A DNA stretch of 16,958 nucleotides, taken from positions 1 to 16,958 of the forward strand of contig JAZUOG010000066.1 in the NCBI GenBank assembly GCA_045604545.1, written 5' to 3'. Below the pieces are notes generated by a model that worked only from the letters and a program-made list of their open reading frames with translations, was not told the origin of the DNA and ran no database searches. Both the position numbers and the translations under genes were made by a program. This DNA comes from RGIG1959 sp045604545 (GTDB lineage: Bacteria > Bacillota > Clostridia > Oscillospirales > Acutalibacteraceae). Below, in pieces: positions 8,139 through 15,081 of this stretch (its first letter is position 1; each line of letters opens with the position of its first letter).

Positions 8139-9806
8139 ATGAAAAAAATGCTTTCTGTTCTGTGTGTACTTGTGATGCTGTTTGTCGGCTGTTCTGCCGA
8201 AAAACCGACGCAGATGCCCGCGCCCGTGTCCACTGCAGACGACATCGTGATCCTGTTCACCAACGATGTCCACTGCGGCATCGAGGACGATATCGGCTAT
8301 GCGGGACTGGCGGCTTACAAAGCGGCGATGGAAGATAAAACGCCGTATGTGTCGCTGGTTGACTGCGGTGACGCGATTCAAGGTGACTTCATCGGCACCA
8401 TCTCCGATGGAGAGTATATCATCGATATCATGAACGAGGTCGGTTACGATGTGGCGACGCTCGGCAATCATGAGTTTGACTATGGCATGCAACAGCTAAA
8501 TACACTGATCGAAGAGGCGGAGTATCCGTATGTTGCCTGTAACATCACCTACAGCGGCAGTGGTGACAATGCGCTGACGGCGGTGAAGCCGTATGAGATC
8601 ATCGAGTACGGCGACACATCGGTTGGCTTTATCGGTGTTATCACTCCCGAGAGCCTGACCAAGTCCACGCCCGTCTATTTTATGGAAAACGGCGAATATG
8701 TCTATTCCTTCGGCACGAGCGGGGAAGGGCTGTATGCGACCGTTCAGACAACGGTTGATGAATGCAGAGCGGCAGGTGCTGACTATGTGGTGGTGCTGTC
8801 CCATCTGGGTGATATGCTCGAATCCTCACCGTATACATCCGTGGAGCTGATCGGCAACACGAACGGCATCGATGCGGTGCTTGACGGTCATGCTCACAAT
8901 GTGATTCCCTGCCGCATCGAGAAAAACAAAAACGGCGAGGATGTACCGTTCTCGTCAACAGGCACCAAGCTCGACAATATCGGTCAGCTGGTCATCACCG
9001 AAAACGGCACGGTGACGGTCGGTATTGTGTCCGGCTATGAACAAAAGGATGCGGCCGTGGAGGCATATATCGCGTCCATCAAGGCGTCTTATGAGACACA
9101 GATGAACGAGATCGTCGCGACCACCGACATCTCCCTTTCCGGCTACGATGACGATGGTATCCGCCTTGTCCGTAACCGCGAGACCACCATCGGTAACTTC
9201 TGTGCCGATGCCTATCGCATCATGGGCCGGGCAGACATCGGACTTATCAACGGTGGCGGCATCCGTGATGATCTTCCTGCGGGAGAGGTGACCTATGCCG
9301 ATGTGCTGGCGGTGCATCCCTTCGGTAACACCCTGTGTGTCGCCAAGGCAACGGGACAGGAGATCCTCGACAATCTGGAGGTTGCTTACCGTGATACCGC
9401 GGCGGAGTATGTCGCTGACGGGCAGGCGGTCGGCGAAAACGGCACGTTCCAGCATATCTCGGGAATGAAGCTGACCATCGACACAGCGGTCGAATCCTCC
9501 GTTGTCTTTGACGAAAACGGCATGCTGGTGTCGGTCGGAGACACACGCCGTGTGAAGGATGTCATGATCCTCGGCGATGACGGCACCTACGCCCCCATCG
9601 ACCCCAACGCGGAATACACGGTCGCGTCTCACAACTACCTCATTCGCGAAAGCGGCGGCGGTATCAACGTGTTTGCCGACAACGAGCTTGTCATCGCCGA
9701 AGGTATGAGCGATTATCAGATTTTGCTTGAGTATATCACCGACACGCTCGGTGGCAAGCTCGGCGAAAAATACGCCGTCACCGAAGGCAGAATCACCATC
9801 GAATAA
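8139..9806 (+). CDS. 5'-nucleotidase/UshA-family metallophosphatase lipoprotein
   Basis: This 555-aa protein begins with a lipoprotein signal (MKKMLSVLCV, lipobox LFVGC, lipidated Cys18), so it should be anchored outside the membrane. The metallophosphoesterase domain shows TNDVH (41-45), DCGDAIQGD (75-83), GNHE (109-112), LSHLGD and DGHAHN, the ligands of a two-metal site. The second half is the 5'-nucleotidase C-terminal domain: IGNFCADAYR, NGGGIRDDLPAGEVTYADV and HPFGNTL, which bind the nucleoside. The expected role is removal of phosphate from extracellular nucleotides or nucleotide sugars for scavenging; the exact substrate cannot be read from the sequence. GAGGAGG precedes the ATG by 8 bp. 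The stop is 11 bp from the esterase start, so the two genes form an operon. Confidence 0.92.
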   Translation: MKKMLSVLCVLVMLFVGCSAEKPTQMPAPVSTADDIVILFTNDVHCGIEDDIGYAGLAAYKAAMEDKTPYVSLVDCGDAIQGDFIGTISDGEYIIDIMNEVGYDVATLGNHEFDYGMQQLNTLIEEAEYPYVACNITYSGSGDNALTAVKPYEIIEYGDTSVGFIGVITPESLTKSTPVYFMENGEYVYSFGTSGEGLYATVQTTVDECRAAGADYVVVLSHLGDMLESSPYTSVELIGNTNGIDAVLDGHAHNVIPCRIEKNKNGEDVPFSSTGTKLDNIGQLVITENGTVTVGIVSGYEQKDAAVEAYIASIKASYETQMNEIVATTDISLSGYDDDGIRLVRNRETTIGNFCADAYRIMGRADIGLINGGGIRDDLPAGEVTYADVLAVHPFGNTLCVAKATGQEILDNLEVAYRDTAAEYVADGQAVGENGTFQHISGMKLTIDTAVESSVVFDENGMLVSVGDTRRVKDVMILGDDGTYAPIDPNAEYTVASHNYLIRESGGGINVFADNELVIAEGMSDYQILLEYITDTLGGKLGEKYAVTEGRITIE

Positions 9807-9817
9807 AGGAACCGATT

Positions 9818-10735
9818 ATGAAATACGCCATTGACAAACAATTCGGCATCTACCGTTTCATGAAAACACCCGTGATGCCGACAAAGCTCGCGGGCTTTAT
9901 GGGATCGCTCATGCGACCGCCCCGCCGCATTTTCAAGTGGCAGGACATCGTTGTTACCAAACAATATGCACAAAGCGTTGACGGTGAAGCGGTGGAGATC
10001 CTGCTGATGACACCGAAGGCTCTTCAAAAGCCCTCTCCCTGCCTTGTGTATTTCCACGGCGGCGGGTTCTTCTTCGGCGCGGCGGGCTATCATTACGATC
10101 TTGCGCGACGTTATGCTCTTGAAGCCTCGTGTCAGGTGGCGTTTGTGCAGTACCGCCTTGCTCCCAAACACCCGTTTCCGATCCCCGCCGAGGATTGTTT
10201 TTCCGCCTACTGCGAGGTGGTAAAACGAGCGGCAGAGTGGGGGATCGATGACACCCGCATCGCCGTCGGCGGTGACAGTGCGGGCGGATGTCTTGCGGCG
10301 GCAACCGCGCAGATGTGCCGTGACCGTCGTGTCACACGGCCGTGCTGTCAGTTGCTGGTATATCCCGTGGCCGATCGCCGCATGAACACCCCATCCTATG
10401 AACGATTCACCGACACTCCCATGTGGCATGCACGACTGTCCAAAAAGATGTGGGAAGCCTATCTTCCCGACACGACGGTGAACAACATTGCCTATGCTTC
10501 GCCGATGGAGGCGACAAGCTTTGAGGGCTTACCGCCCGCGTATGTCGAAACGGCACAGTTTGACTGCCTGCATGATGAAGGGGTAGCTTATGCCGATGCG
10601 CTGGAGGCGGCGGGCATCTCCGTCACCCGCAACGACACTATCGGCACGATGCATGGCTTTGACAATGCGCCGAAAACCGCCATCACCAAAGAGGCGGTTT
10701 CCCGCCGTATTGCTTTTTTAAAGAACTGGATGTAA
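9818..10735 (+). CDS. Alpha/beta hydrolase, HSL-type esterase
   Basis: This 305-aa protein is of the hormone-sensitive-lipase (family IV, Abhydrolase_3) type. The oxyanion motif HGGGF is at 80-84, the nucleophile elbow GDSAGG at 152-157 (Ser154), the likely acid is Asp249 in FDCLHDEG and the catalytic histidine is His279 in MHGF. Length is typical. There is no signal peptide, so it is probably cytoplasmic. Such enzymes hydrolyse short acyl or acetyl esters. Next to glycosidases it could deacetylate imported sugars, but that is inference from position only. Its ribosome site AAAGGA overlaps the stop of the upstream nucleotidase, so it is translated from the same transcript. Confidence 0.9.
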   Translation: MKYAIDKQFGIYRFMKTPVMPTKLAGFMGSLMRPPRRIFKWQDIVVTKQYAQSVDGEAVEILLMTPKALQKPSPCLVYFHGGGFFFGAAGYHYDLARRYALEASCQVAFVQYRLAPKHPFPIPAEDCFSAYCEVVKRAAEWGIDDTRIAVGGDSAGGCLAAATAQMCRDRRVTRPCCQLLVYPVADRRMNTPSYERFTDTPMWHARLSKKMWEAYLPDTTVNNIAYASPMEATSFEGLPPAYVETAQFDCLHDEGVAYADALEAAGISVTRNDTIGTMHGFDNAPKTAITKEAVSRRIAFLKNWM

Positions 10736-10745
10736 AACGAAAATG

Positions 10746-10775
10746 ACCGCCCCATCCGATTGCGGATGGGGCGGT
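10746..10775. terminator. Bidirectional terminator between convergent genes
   Basis: A perfect 13-bp stem, ACCGCCCCATCCG (10746-10758), loop ATTG, CGGATGGGGCGGT (10763-10775), lies between the esterase stop and the phosphoesterase stop. The minus-strand side has the more U-rich tail. Confidence 0.9.
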
Positions 10776-10791
10776 TCGTTGTATATGAGGA

Positions 10792-12564
10792 TTATTTCGG
10801 TGTATATCCCGTGAGGGTCACTTTCTTACCAACGGCGAAGAATTCGCGCATGGAATCCGGCAACTCACTGCCCGAAGACACGGTGTTGACGGCGAGGATA
10901 AAGCCGCCCTCGGGAATCGCGGGATCTTTCACAGCACCCGATTCGGTGCAGGCTTCCGTGAGCGTATATGTTCCTTCTTCTTCGGTGGGTGAGAATGCAA
11001 ACAGCACGTTCCATTCGTGCGTGTCACCCTTGTCGCCGGCACTGTCACCAATGGTGCTGTCGAGGAGGATCCATTGATCGCCGCCGACCTTGCGGTTGGT
11101 GGAGGCAATGCGGTAATCGACACCCCATTCGAAGGTGAGGTATTTACTCATCATGATAACAGGAGGAGCAACACCGTACACTTGATTGAAGGTGACGACC
11201 TGACCGATTGCAAGCGCATCAACATCGACAGCATCGGCAGAGAGCGCGATCACCACACCCGTCTGCGGAATCGGCACCATGCGGTTGTCACTGAGTGAGT
11301 CACCCTTGACAATGGCGGAAATGCGGTGTCCCTCCTCTTCGGTGTAGGTCACCGTCACGAAGTTCAGCGTATCATACGCCGCGAAAGCATCGGTCGCTGT
11401 CAGCGAAAAAGCGCTGTCATAGATACCCGCCGTCTGATAGGTGTCGCCTTCTTCGACGGTGTTGAGGTAGTTGATCGGTACCGTCACGTTTTCATCGCCC
11501 ACAAACACCACGCGGCTGTTGACGGTCACCGTGCCAACGGCAGGATCGCCGTCCGCTTTGGCAACAGGTGCGGTGAAATCGAACGGAATGACGAATTCAT
11601 CCTGATAGCCGTATTCATCGCGCACTGCATCGCTGTTGTCAAAGGCGTTGTATTTGTTGAGATAGGGGGAATAGGTCTTGGAGCTGATGGTGCCGTTTGC
11701 AATGTCCCATTCCATGATGCGGAAGAAGCCGTTGCCGCCGTTTTCGAGGTCCTGATAGTTTGCCATCATCTGGAACACCGAACGGTCGGGCGTGTTGTCG
11801 CCGTTGTCATCGATGTCGTCAACGCGACGTGTCGCGTTGTAGTTGTGACCGCAGAACACGGCGCGTACGTTGGGGCTTTTCAGCACCACATTCTGGAACA
11901 GCTTTTCGCCTGCGCCGCTGCGTGTGCCGTCTTCCTTGAGATAGTCGTGGAAGCACAGCATCGCAATGCGGGTGGGATACTCTGCCAGCACATCGTTCAG
12001 CCATGCGTAGTCAGCGGGGGAATGCTCGCCGTAGCCGAGATATACAAACATACACTCCACGCCACCCAGTGTCACGAGATCATAGTGACCGCGGTTATTG
12101 TCATAGCTTTCGCCGTACCATTCGTTGCCGCTGTAGCGCGCTTCGCCGAAGTATTCATGGTATTCGGTGTAATCGCCGTCATCCACATCGTGATTACCCG
12201 CCAGCACACCGTAGCGCAGTCCTGCATCGTCCCATTTTCGGTATTCACCGCTGACAAAATCCCATTGTTTCCTGTCGTGCGGATCGCCCACGAGGTCGCC
12301 CGTGTGGAGAATGTAGCGCATATCGAGATCGTCATAGTTTTCAGCAATCCAGTCGTTTTGCTTGGTGAGAATATCGGGATACGCAAAGGCGTACCACTGC
12401 GGATCGCTCACCCAGCCGACGGTGAAAACGCCGTCGTCCGTGACAGAAGGCTCCTCCGTGTCGGGAGCGGGGGATTCTTGCGGATTCGGTTCTTCGCCGC
12501 ATGCCGCCAGCGTCAGTAGCATAGCCAGCGCGCACAGTAATGCCAAAAAACGGTGCATTTTCAT
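10792..12564 (-). CDS. Calcineurin-like metallophosphoesterase lipoprotein
   Basis: The protein is 590 aa from the chosen ATG at 12564, which is preceded by AAGGAGAG; a longer frame to 12630 overlaps the promoter and is rejected. The lipoprotein signal ends in LAAC (Cys22) and is followed by an acidic, Pro-rich linker. The phosphoesterase domain shows SDPQW (53-57), HTGD (87-90), GNHD (123-126), CFHDYL and FCGHNYN, the usual metal-binding order. The first motif is DxQ rather than the common DxH, as in several other calcineurin-like branches. The last 250 residues are beta-rich and not recognised. It probably hydrolyses a phosphoester outside the membrane; substrate unknown. It is transcribed from its own promoter and ends at the shared terminator. 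Confidence 0.85.
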   Translation of the reverse strand: MKMHRFLALLCALAMLLTLAACGEEPNPQESPAPDTEEPSVTDDGVFTVGWVSDPQWYAFAYPDILTKQNDWIAENYDDLDMRYILHTGDLVGDPHDRKQWDFVSGEYRKWDDAGLRYGVLAGNHDVDDGDYTEYHEYFGEARYSGNEWYGESYDNNRGHYDLVTLGGVECMFVYLGYGEHSPADYAWLNDVLAEYPTRIAMLCFHDYLKEDGTRSGAGEKLFQNVVLKSPNVRAVFCGHNYNATRRVDDIDDNGDNTPDRSVFQMMANYQDLENGGNGFFRIMEWDIANGTISSKTYSPYLNKYNAFDNSDAVRDEYGYQDEFVIPFDFTAPVAKADGDPAVGTVTVNSRVVFVGDENVTVPINYLNTVEEGDTYQTAGIYDSAFSLTATDAFAAYDTLNFVTVTYTEEEGHRISAIVKGDSLSDNRMVPIPQTGVVIALSADAVDVDALAIGQVVTFNQVYGVAPPVIMMSKYLTFEWGVDYRIASTNRKVGGDQWILLDSTIGDSAGDKGDTHEWNVLFAFSPTEEEGTYTLTEACTESGAVKDPAIPEGGFILAVNTVSSGSELPDSMREFFAVGKKVTLTGYTPK

Positions 12565-12601
12565 GGGACTCTCTCCTTCAAAAATCGTATTTGCTAAAGC
12601 A

Positions 12602-12630
12602 AGTATATCACACGTTTCCTGTTTTCGCAA
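12602..12630 (-). promoter_or_regulatory. Sigma-A promoter of the phosphoesterase gene
   Basis: On the minus strand TTGCGA (12625-12630) and TATACT (12602-12607) are 17 bp apart. The -35 box begins only 24 bp after the end of the upstream EFR1-type gene, so readthrough from that gene is also possible. Confidence 0.7.
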
Positions 12631-12654
12631 CGTTCGGAATACACCGCGTGGTTC

Positions 12655-13413
12655 TCACAGATAGAGCTTGTTCGGTTTCACTTCGGCACATCGCTCACGA
12701 AGCCGCTCAGCCAGTGCCGCTGTGACACTCGGCGCGTTCTTTCGTGCTCCGACGGGACACACCGCCACGCAGTGCATACACGAAAAGCATTCCTCGGCAT
12801 CCACCGTTTTCACGTTCTCCGTCGGAATCGCATTGACAGGACATTCGTGCGCACACCGCTTGCAATTGATGCAACTATCTTCCACAAAGGGTGTCATTGC
12901 CGACGGTTGAAAGGTTTTGTAAGGACGGTTGCCGGGAAGAATGGGGGAGGTGGTGTCACCGCTTTGGAGTTTTTGGGTGATGCGCTCGGCGAAACTCATA
13001 AGCTCTGTTTTGTCCTGCTTGTTTGGACGGTTCGCACCGTACTGACGCACCAGCGAATGCTCTGCCACCGCTTCCACACCCGCGATCACCTTAAACCCAG
13101 CCGAAACCGCCGTGTCATACAACTCCGCAAGCGTATCGTCAATGGCGCGGTTGCCGAACACCGCGATAAGTATCGCCTTTGCGCCGATTGTGTGAATGTG
13201 TCCGATCGTGTTGATTGCCGCCTGCGGCACTCGTCCGCCGAAGGCGGGGACCGAAAGCACACACACATCATCAGGGGTAAACATATACTCCGTGTGGTCT
13301 TTTTTGAAAAGATCAATATTCACGACCTCATCCGCCATCGCAAATGCGAGACTATCCGCCACCCGCTTTGTCCCGCCCGTCGGACTGAAATACAGATTAT
13401 ATACCATGCTCAT
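12655..13413 (-). CDS. EFR1-type flavodoxin/ferredoxin fusion protein
   Basis: This 252-aa protein has an N-terminal flavodoxin fold with the phosphate-binding loop SPTGGTKRVAD (10-20) for FMN. The C-terminal bacterial ferredoxin has two [4Fe-4S] motifs: Cys181, 184, 187, 191 and Cys209, 212, 215, 219, both of the CxxCxxCxxxCP form. This is the EFR1 arrangement common in Clostridia. It should carry electrons in the cytoplasm; the partner is unknown. The ATG at 13413 has GGAG close upstream; a second ATG two codons later (13407) has a better spacing and could be the real start. A sigma-A promoter lies at 13442-13470. Confidence 0.9.
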   Translation of the reverse strand: MSMVYNLYFSPTGGTKRVADSLAFAMADEVVNIDLFKKDHTEYMFTPDDVCVLSVPAFGGRVPQAAINTIGHIHTIGAKAILIAVFGNRAIDDTLAELYDTAVSAGFKVIAGVEAVAEHSLVRQYGANRPNKQDKTELMSFAERITQKLQSGDTTSPILPGNRPYKTFQPSAMTPFVEDSCINCKRCAHECPVNAIPTENVKTVDAEECFSCMHCVAVCPVGARKNAPSVTAALAERLRERCAEVKPNKLYL

Positions 13414-13441
13414 TCATCTCCGTGTCGTTTCTTATACTCCT

Positions 13442-13470
13442 ATCATACTCTTTTTCACCCGAAAACGCAA
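13442..13470 (-). promoter_or_regulatory. Sigma-A promoter of the EFR1-type gene
   Basis: On the minus strand TTGCGT (13465-13470) and TATGAT (13442-13447) are 17 bp apart. It is divergent from the plus-strand promoter at 13553. Confidence 0.7.
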
Positions 13471-13552
13471 TGGTGATATTGGAACATCTCCCTGCCATTG
13501 TAAGATAAAAACTGTCATGAGCAATTCAACTCGGGGGAGTGAGAAGATCCGG

Positions 13553-13581
13553 TTGCAAAAAGCTGTCGTGTATGCTATACT
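13553..13581 (+). promoter_or_regulatory. Sigma-A promoter of the leader/PLMP-like operon
   Basis: TTGCAA (13553-13558) and TATACT (13576-13581) are 17 bp apart. The start is expected near 13588, leaving only about 10 nt before the leader ORF. Confidence 0.75.
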
Positions 13582-13598
13582 GATATTGCGAAGCGGGG

Positions 13599-13658
13599 AT
13601 GGCACCCATCACAAAAAACGGTATTCGTAAACATATTTGTCATAAGCCAAGGGGATGA
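13599..13658 (+). CDS. Candidate 19-aa leader peptide
   Basis: A short frame MAPITKNGIRKHICHKPRG runs from ATG at 13599 to TGA at 13656-13658. Its stop overlaps the ATG of the next gene as ATGA, the classic form of translational coupling. It is the first ORF after a good promoter. The start region (GGGGATG, then CACCCATC, then AAAAAAC) is nearly repeated at the start of the downstream gene, so the leader (MAPITKN) and the main protein (MIPIEKN) begin alike. A G-run directly abuts the ATG in both, an unusual spacing for a ribosome site. Translation is not proven; it may be a chance frame created by the duplication. Confidence 0.4.
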   Translation: MAPITKNGIRKHICHKPRG

Positions 13659-14347
13659 TACCCATCGAAAAAAACATCAGGGTGGTTGACGAACAAGGAA
13701 ACGATTATGAACCGACCTACCCGAAACGGGCAAAAGGTCTTGTAAAACACGGCAGGGCACGCTTTGTGGATGAACACACAATTTGCCTTGCGTGCCCTCC
13801 GTATTATGAAACGGAGGAACCAATCATGGAAGAACATATCCTTTCGGAGCAAACCGAAGAAGTCACATCTGTTGTCAACAACAGCAGCATCTCGCTTACT
13901 ACTGCCTTGCGCATCCTTGCAACCGTAAGCCGCAATATCAATGAGCCAACCGCGTTCTGGGCATCCAAAACCGCTTATTCGGGTGTATATCGCACAGCGG
14001 TAAAAAATGGCTGGATCGAAGATGGAGTATTTGTAACGGATATTCCTGAAGGAGTGGATGGAGGGTTTCTTGCAGCAGATATGCGTCGTGTGGCGCTGAT
14101 GGCAGGTTTGCTTTCCGATGTGCTGTATGATCGGTTACCGGAAACGGACTGCGTGGCATCCACCCCCACAGCTCCCGTCTTATCCGGGGAAATGATTCAA
14201 GAGGCAGTGCAGGAGCAGATTCGTGAGTACTTTTCGGAACATGAGCTTGATGAAGTGCTCGGTGAAGCTCTCGCCGAGATAATGGATGAGTTGGAAGATC
14301 TCAAGGACGAGATTCTTGAAGAGATCGAAGCCGCCAGAGACGAATAA
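13655..14347 (+). CDS. Unknown protein with PLMP/RRXRR-like N-terminal module
   Basis: In this 230-aa protein residues 8-47 follow the pattern VVDEQG ... P.YPKRAKGLVKHGRARFV ... TICL, which resembles the PLMP/RRXRR module at the N-terminus of IscB and some HNH proteins (VxDxxG ... P ... RA..LLK.GRA.VV). No RuvC or HNH motif follows. Instead there is a linker (50-75), a domain of about 100 residues with SLTTALRILATVSRN and AADMRRVALMAGLLSD, and a very acidic helical tail (190-230, ELEDLKDEILEEIEAARDE). In IscB the module contacts the guide RNA, so RNA binding is a reasonable guess here, not a demonstrated function. The ATG overlaps the leader stop; AAGGGG abuts it. A strong terminator follows 8 bp after the stop. 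The resemblance is judged by eye. Confidence 0.75.
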   Translation: MIPIEKNIRVVDEQGNDYEPTYPKRAKGLVKHGRARFVDEHTICLACPPYYETEEPIMEEHILSEQTEEVTSVVNNSSISLTTALRILATVSRNINEPTAFWASKTAYSGVYRTAVKNGWIEDGVFVTDIPEGVDGGFLAADMRRVALMAGLLSDVLYDRLPETDCVASTPTAPVLSGEMIQEAVQEQIREYFSEHELDEVLGEALAEIMDELEDLKDEILEEIEAARDE

Positions 14348-14354
14348 CCCTTTC

Positions 14355-14400
14355 AATATGGCTGTTGCGTTAACACAACGCAACAGCCATATTTCGTTGT
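14355..14400 (+). terminator. Terminator of the PLMP-like gene
   Basis: A perfect 17-bp stem, AATATGGCTGTTGCGTT (14355-14371), loop AACAC, and its complement (14377-14393) are followed by TCGTTGTATTTTTT. It closes the transcription unit just before the left direct repeat. Confidence 0.92.
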
Positions 14401-14411
14401 ATTTTTTGATC

Positions 14412-14428
14412 GAGATAAGCGGTTGTTA
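14412..14428 (+). repeat. Candidate attL, 17-bp direct repeat
   Basis: GAGATAAGCGGTTGTTA is identical to 16839-16855. The flanks differ on both sides, so the repeat is sharply bounded, as expected for an attachment core. Confidence 0.65.
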
Positions 14429-14770
14429 GCAAAATAAGCGACTACGACCCTTCAGAGTATTGGGATGACTCCGTTCTATATCTTGATGAGGATAAAAAAA
14501 GAACCCGAAAGTGGTTCCAAGCCTGTGGGATACAAGTCCCGTTAGGTGAAACCAAATTCGGATTCATCCGTAGTACATCACAGAACAACGATCCTGTCAA
14601 CAGAACAACAATTTTTGGGTACATAGTTTTGAGACAATAAAAAATGCCAGCGGTTCTCCTGCTGACCCCAATAATGGCGTTAAAACAGGTGCAACAACCG
14701 CTGGCACTGATAATAGTGTACCACAAGAATCAGATTCTGTCAAGCACTCCGACCGCGACTACGCACCGAC
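14429..14770 (+). pseudogene. Decayed coding fragment, function unknown
   Basis: A plus-strand frame with no start codon is open from the left repeat to TAA at 14638-14640 and reads like real protein (SDYDPSEYWDDSVLYLDEDK, TRKWFQACGIQVPLGETKFG). After a run of A at 14639-14644 another frame continues with a low-complexity, Ser/Thr/Asp/Asn-rich stretch (NASGSPADPNNG ... VPQESDSVKHSDRDYAPTY) up to the junction with the integrase remnant at about 14770. The simplest reading is one gene fragment with a frameshift, truncated at its 5' end at the repeat. I do not recognise the family. The opposite strand carries promoter-like and terminator-like signals over the same bases, so the coding reading is not certain. 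Confidence 0.45.
14636..14708 (-). ncRNA. Weak small-RNA candidate opposite the decayed fragment
   Basis: On the minus strand TTGACA (14738-14743) and TACACT (14715-14720) are 17 bp apart. The predicted transcript is closed by a 10-bp stem, GCCAGCGGTT (14696-14705) with AACCGCTGGC (14646-14655), and then ATTTTTTATT. The loop is about 40 nt, long for a terminator, though CCTG/CAGG inside could pair. The plus-strand coding reading competes with it. Confidence 0.3.
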
Positions 14771-15078
14771 CTATAGTTCTTTAAACTTGATATTTGGATC
14801 CTGAGCGGTGATTTCTTGCCGTAGATCGGGAAGATATTCAAGAGCCTCTTTTTTGGAGAGAAATCCACACTTTCTGCGTTTTTTCTTCTTAGATTACCGT
14901 CAACAATATCCTAACCAAGAGTGTATTCTGCCATCCATGTGCCATCTTTACGCTTATATACAGTCCCTTCACCGTTGCCTCGCTTCTTGCCGGAGCGAGA
15001 GTATTCTTGCTTGGCACCGCAATGATTGCAAAAATTTGAACCTTCCTCAATTTCTTTTTTACATTTTCTACAGAGCAT
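14771..15078 (-). pseudogene. Truncated phage-type integrase, N-terminal part only
   Basis: The minus-strand ATG at 15078 is preceded by AGGAGA inside the end of the YHYH gene. The first 55 codons encode a zinc ribbon (CRKC ... CNHC) and the start of an arm-type DNA-binding domain (RGNGEGTVYKRKDGTWMAEYTLG). A TAG at 14911-14913 interrupts it. The same domain continues (IVDGNLRRK), shifts frame in an A-run near 14882-14890, then reads KCGFLSKKEALEYLPDLRQEI ending KFKEL at a stop (14771-14773). The whole tyrosine-recombinase catalytic domain is missing. Such zinc-ribbon integrases are common on integrative elements of gut Clostridia. It was probably the last gene of the minus-strand operon. Confidence 0.75.
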
Positions 15079-15081
15079 TTA

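Noticed and set aside
12565..12630. Extended N-terminus of the phosphoesterase (22 more residues)
   Set aside because: It overlaps the predicted promoter and lacks a ribosome site, while the ATG at 12564 has AAGGAGAG and begins a perfect lipoprotein signal.
13655..14347. An IscB nuclease with omega RNA
   Set aside because: Only the N-terminal module resembles IscB. There is no RuvC or HNH motif in the rest of the protein, and I found no clear omega-RNA-like structure in the short upstream region.
14442..14726. Minus-strand frame of 94 codons
   Set aside because: No ribosome site, Cys/Ser-rich random-looking product; the plus-strand reading is more protein-like.
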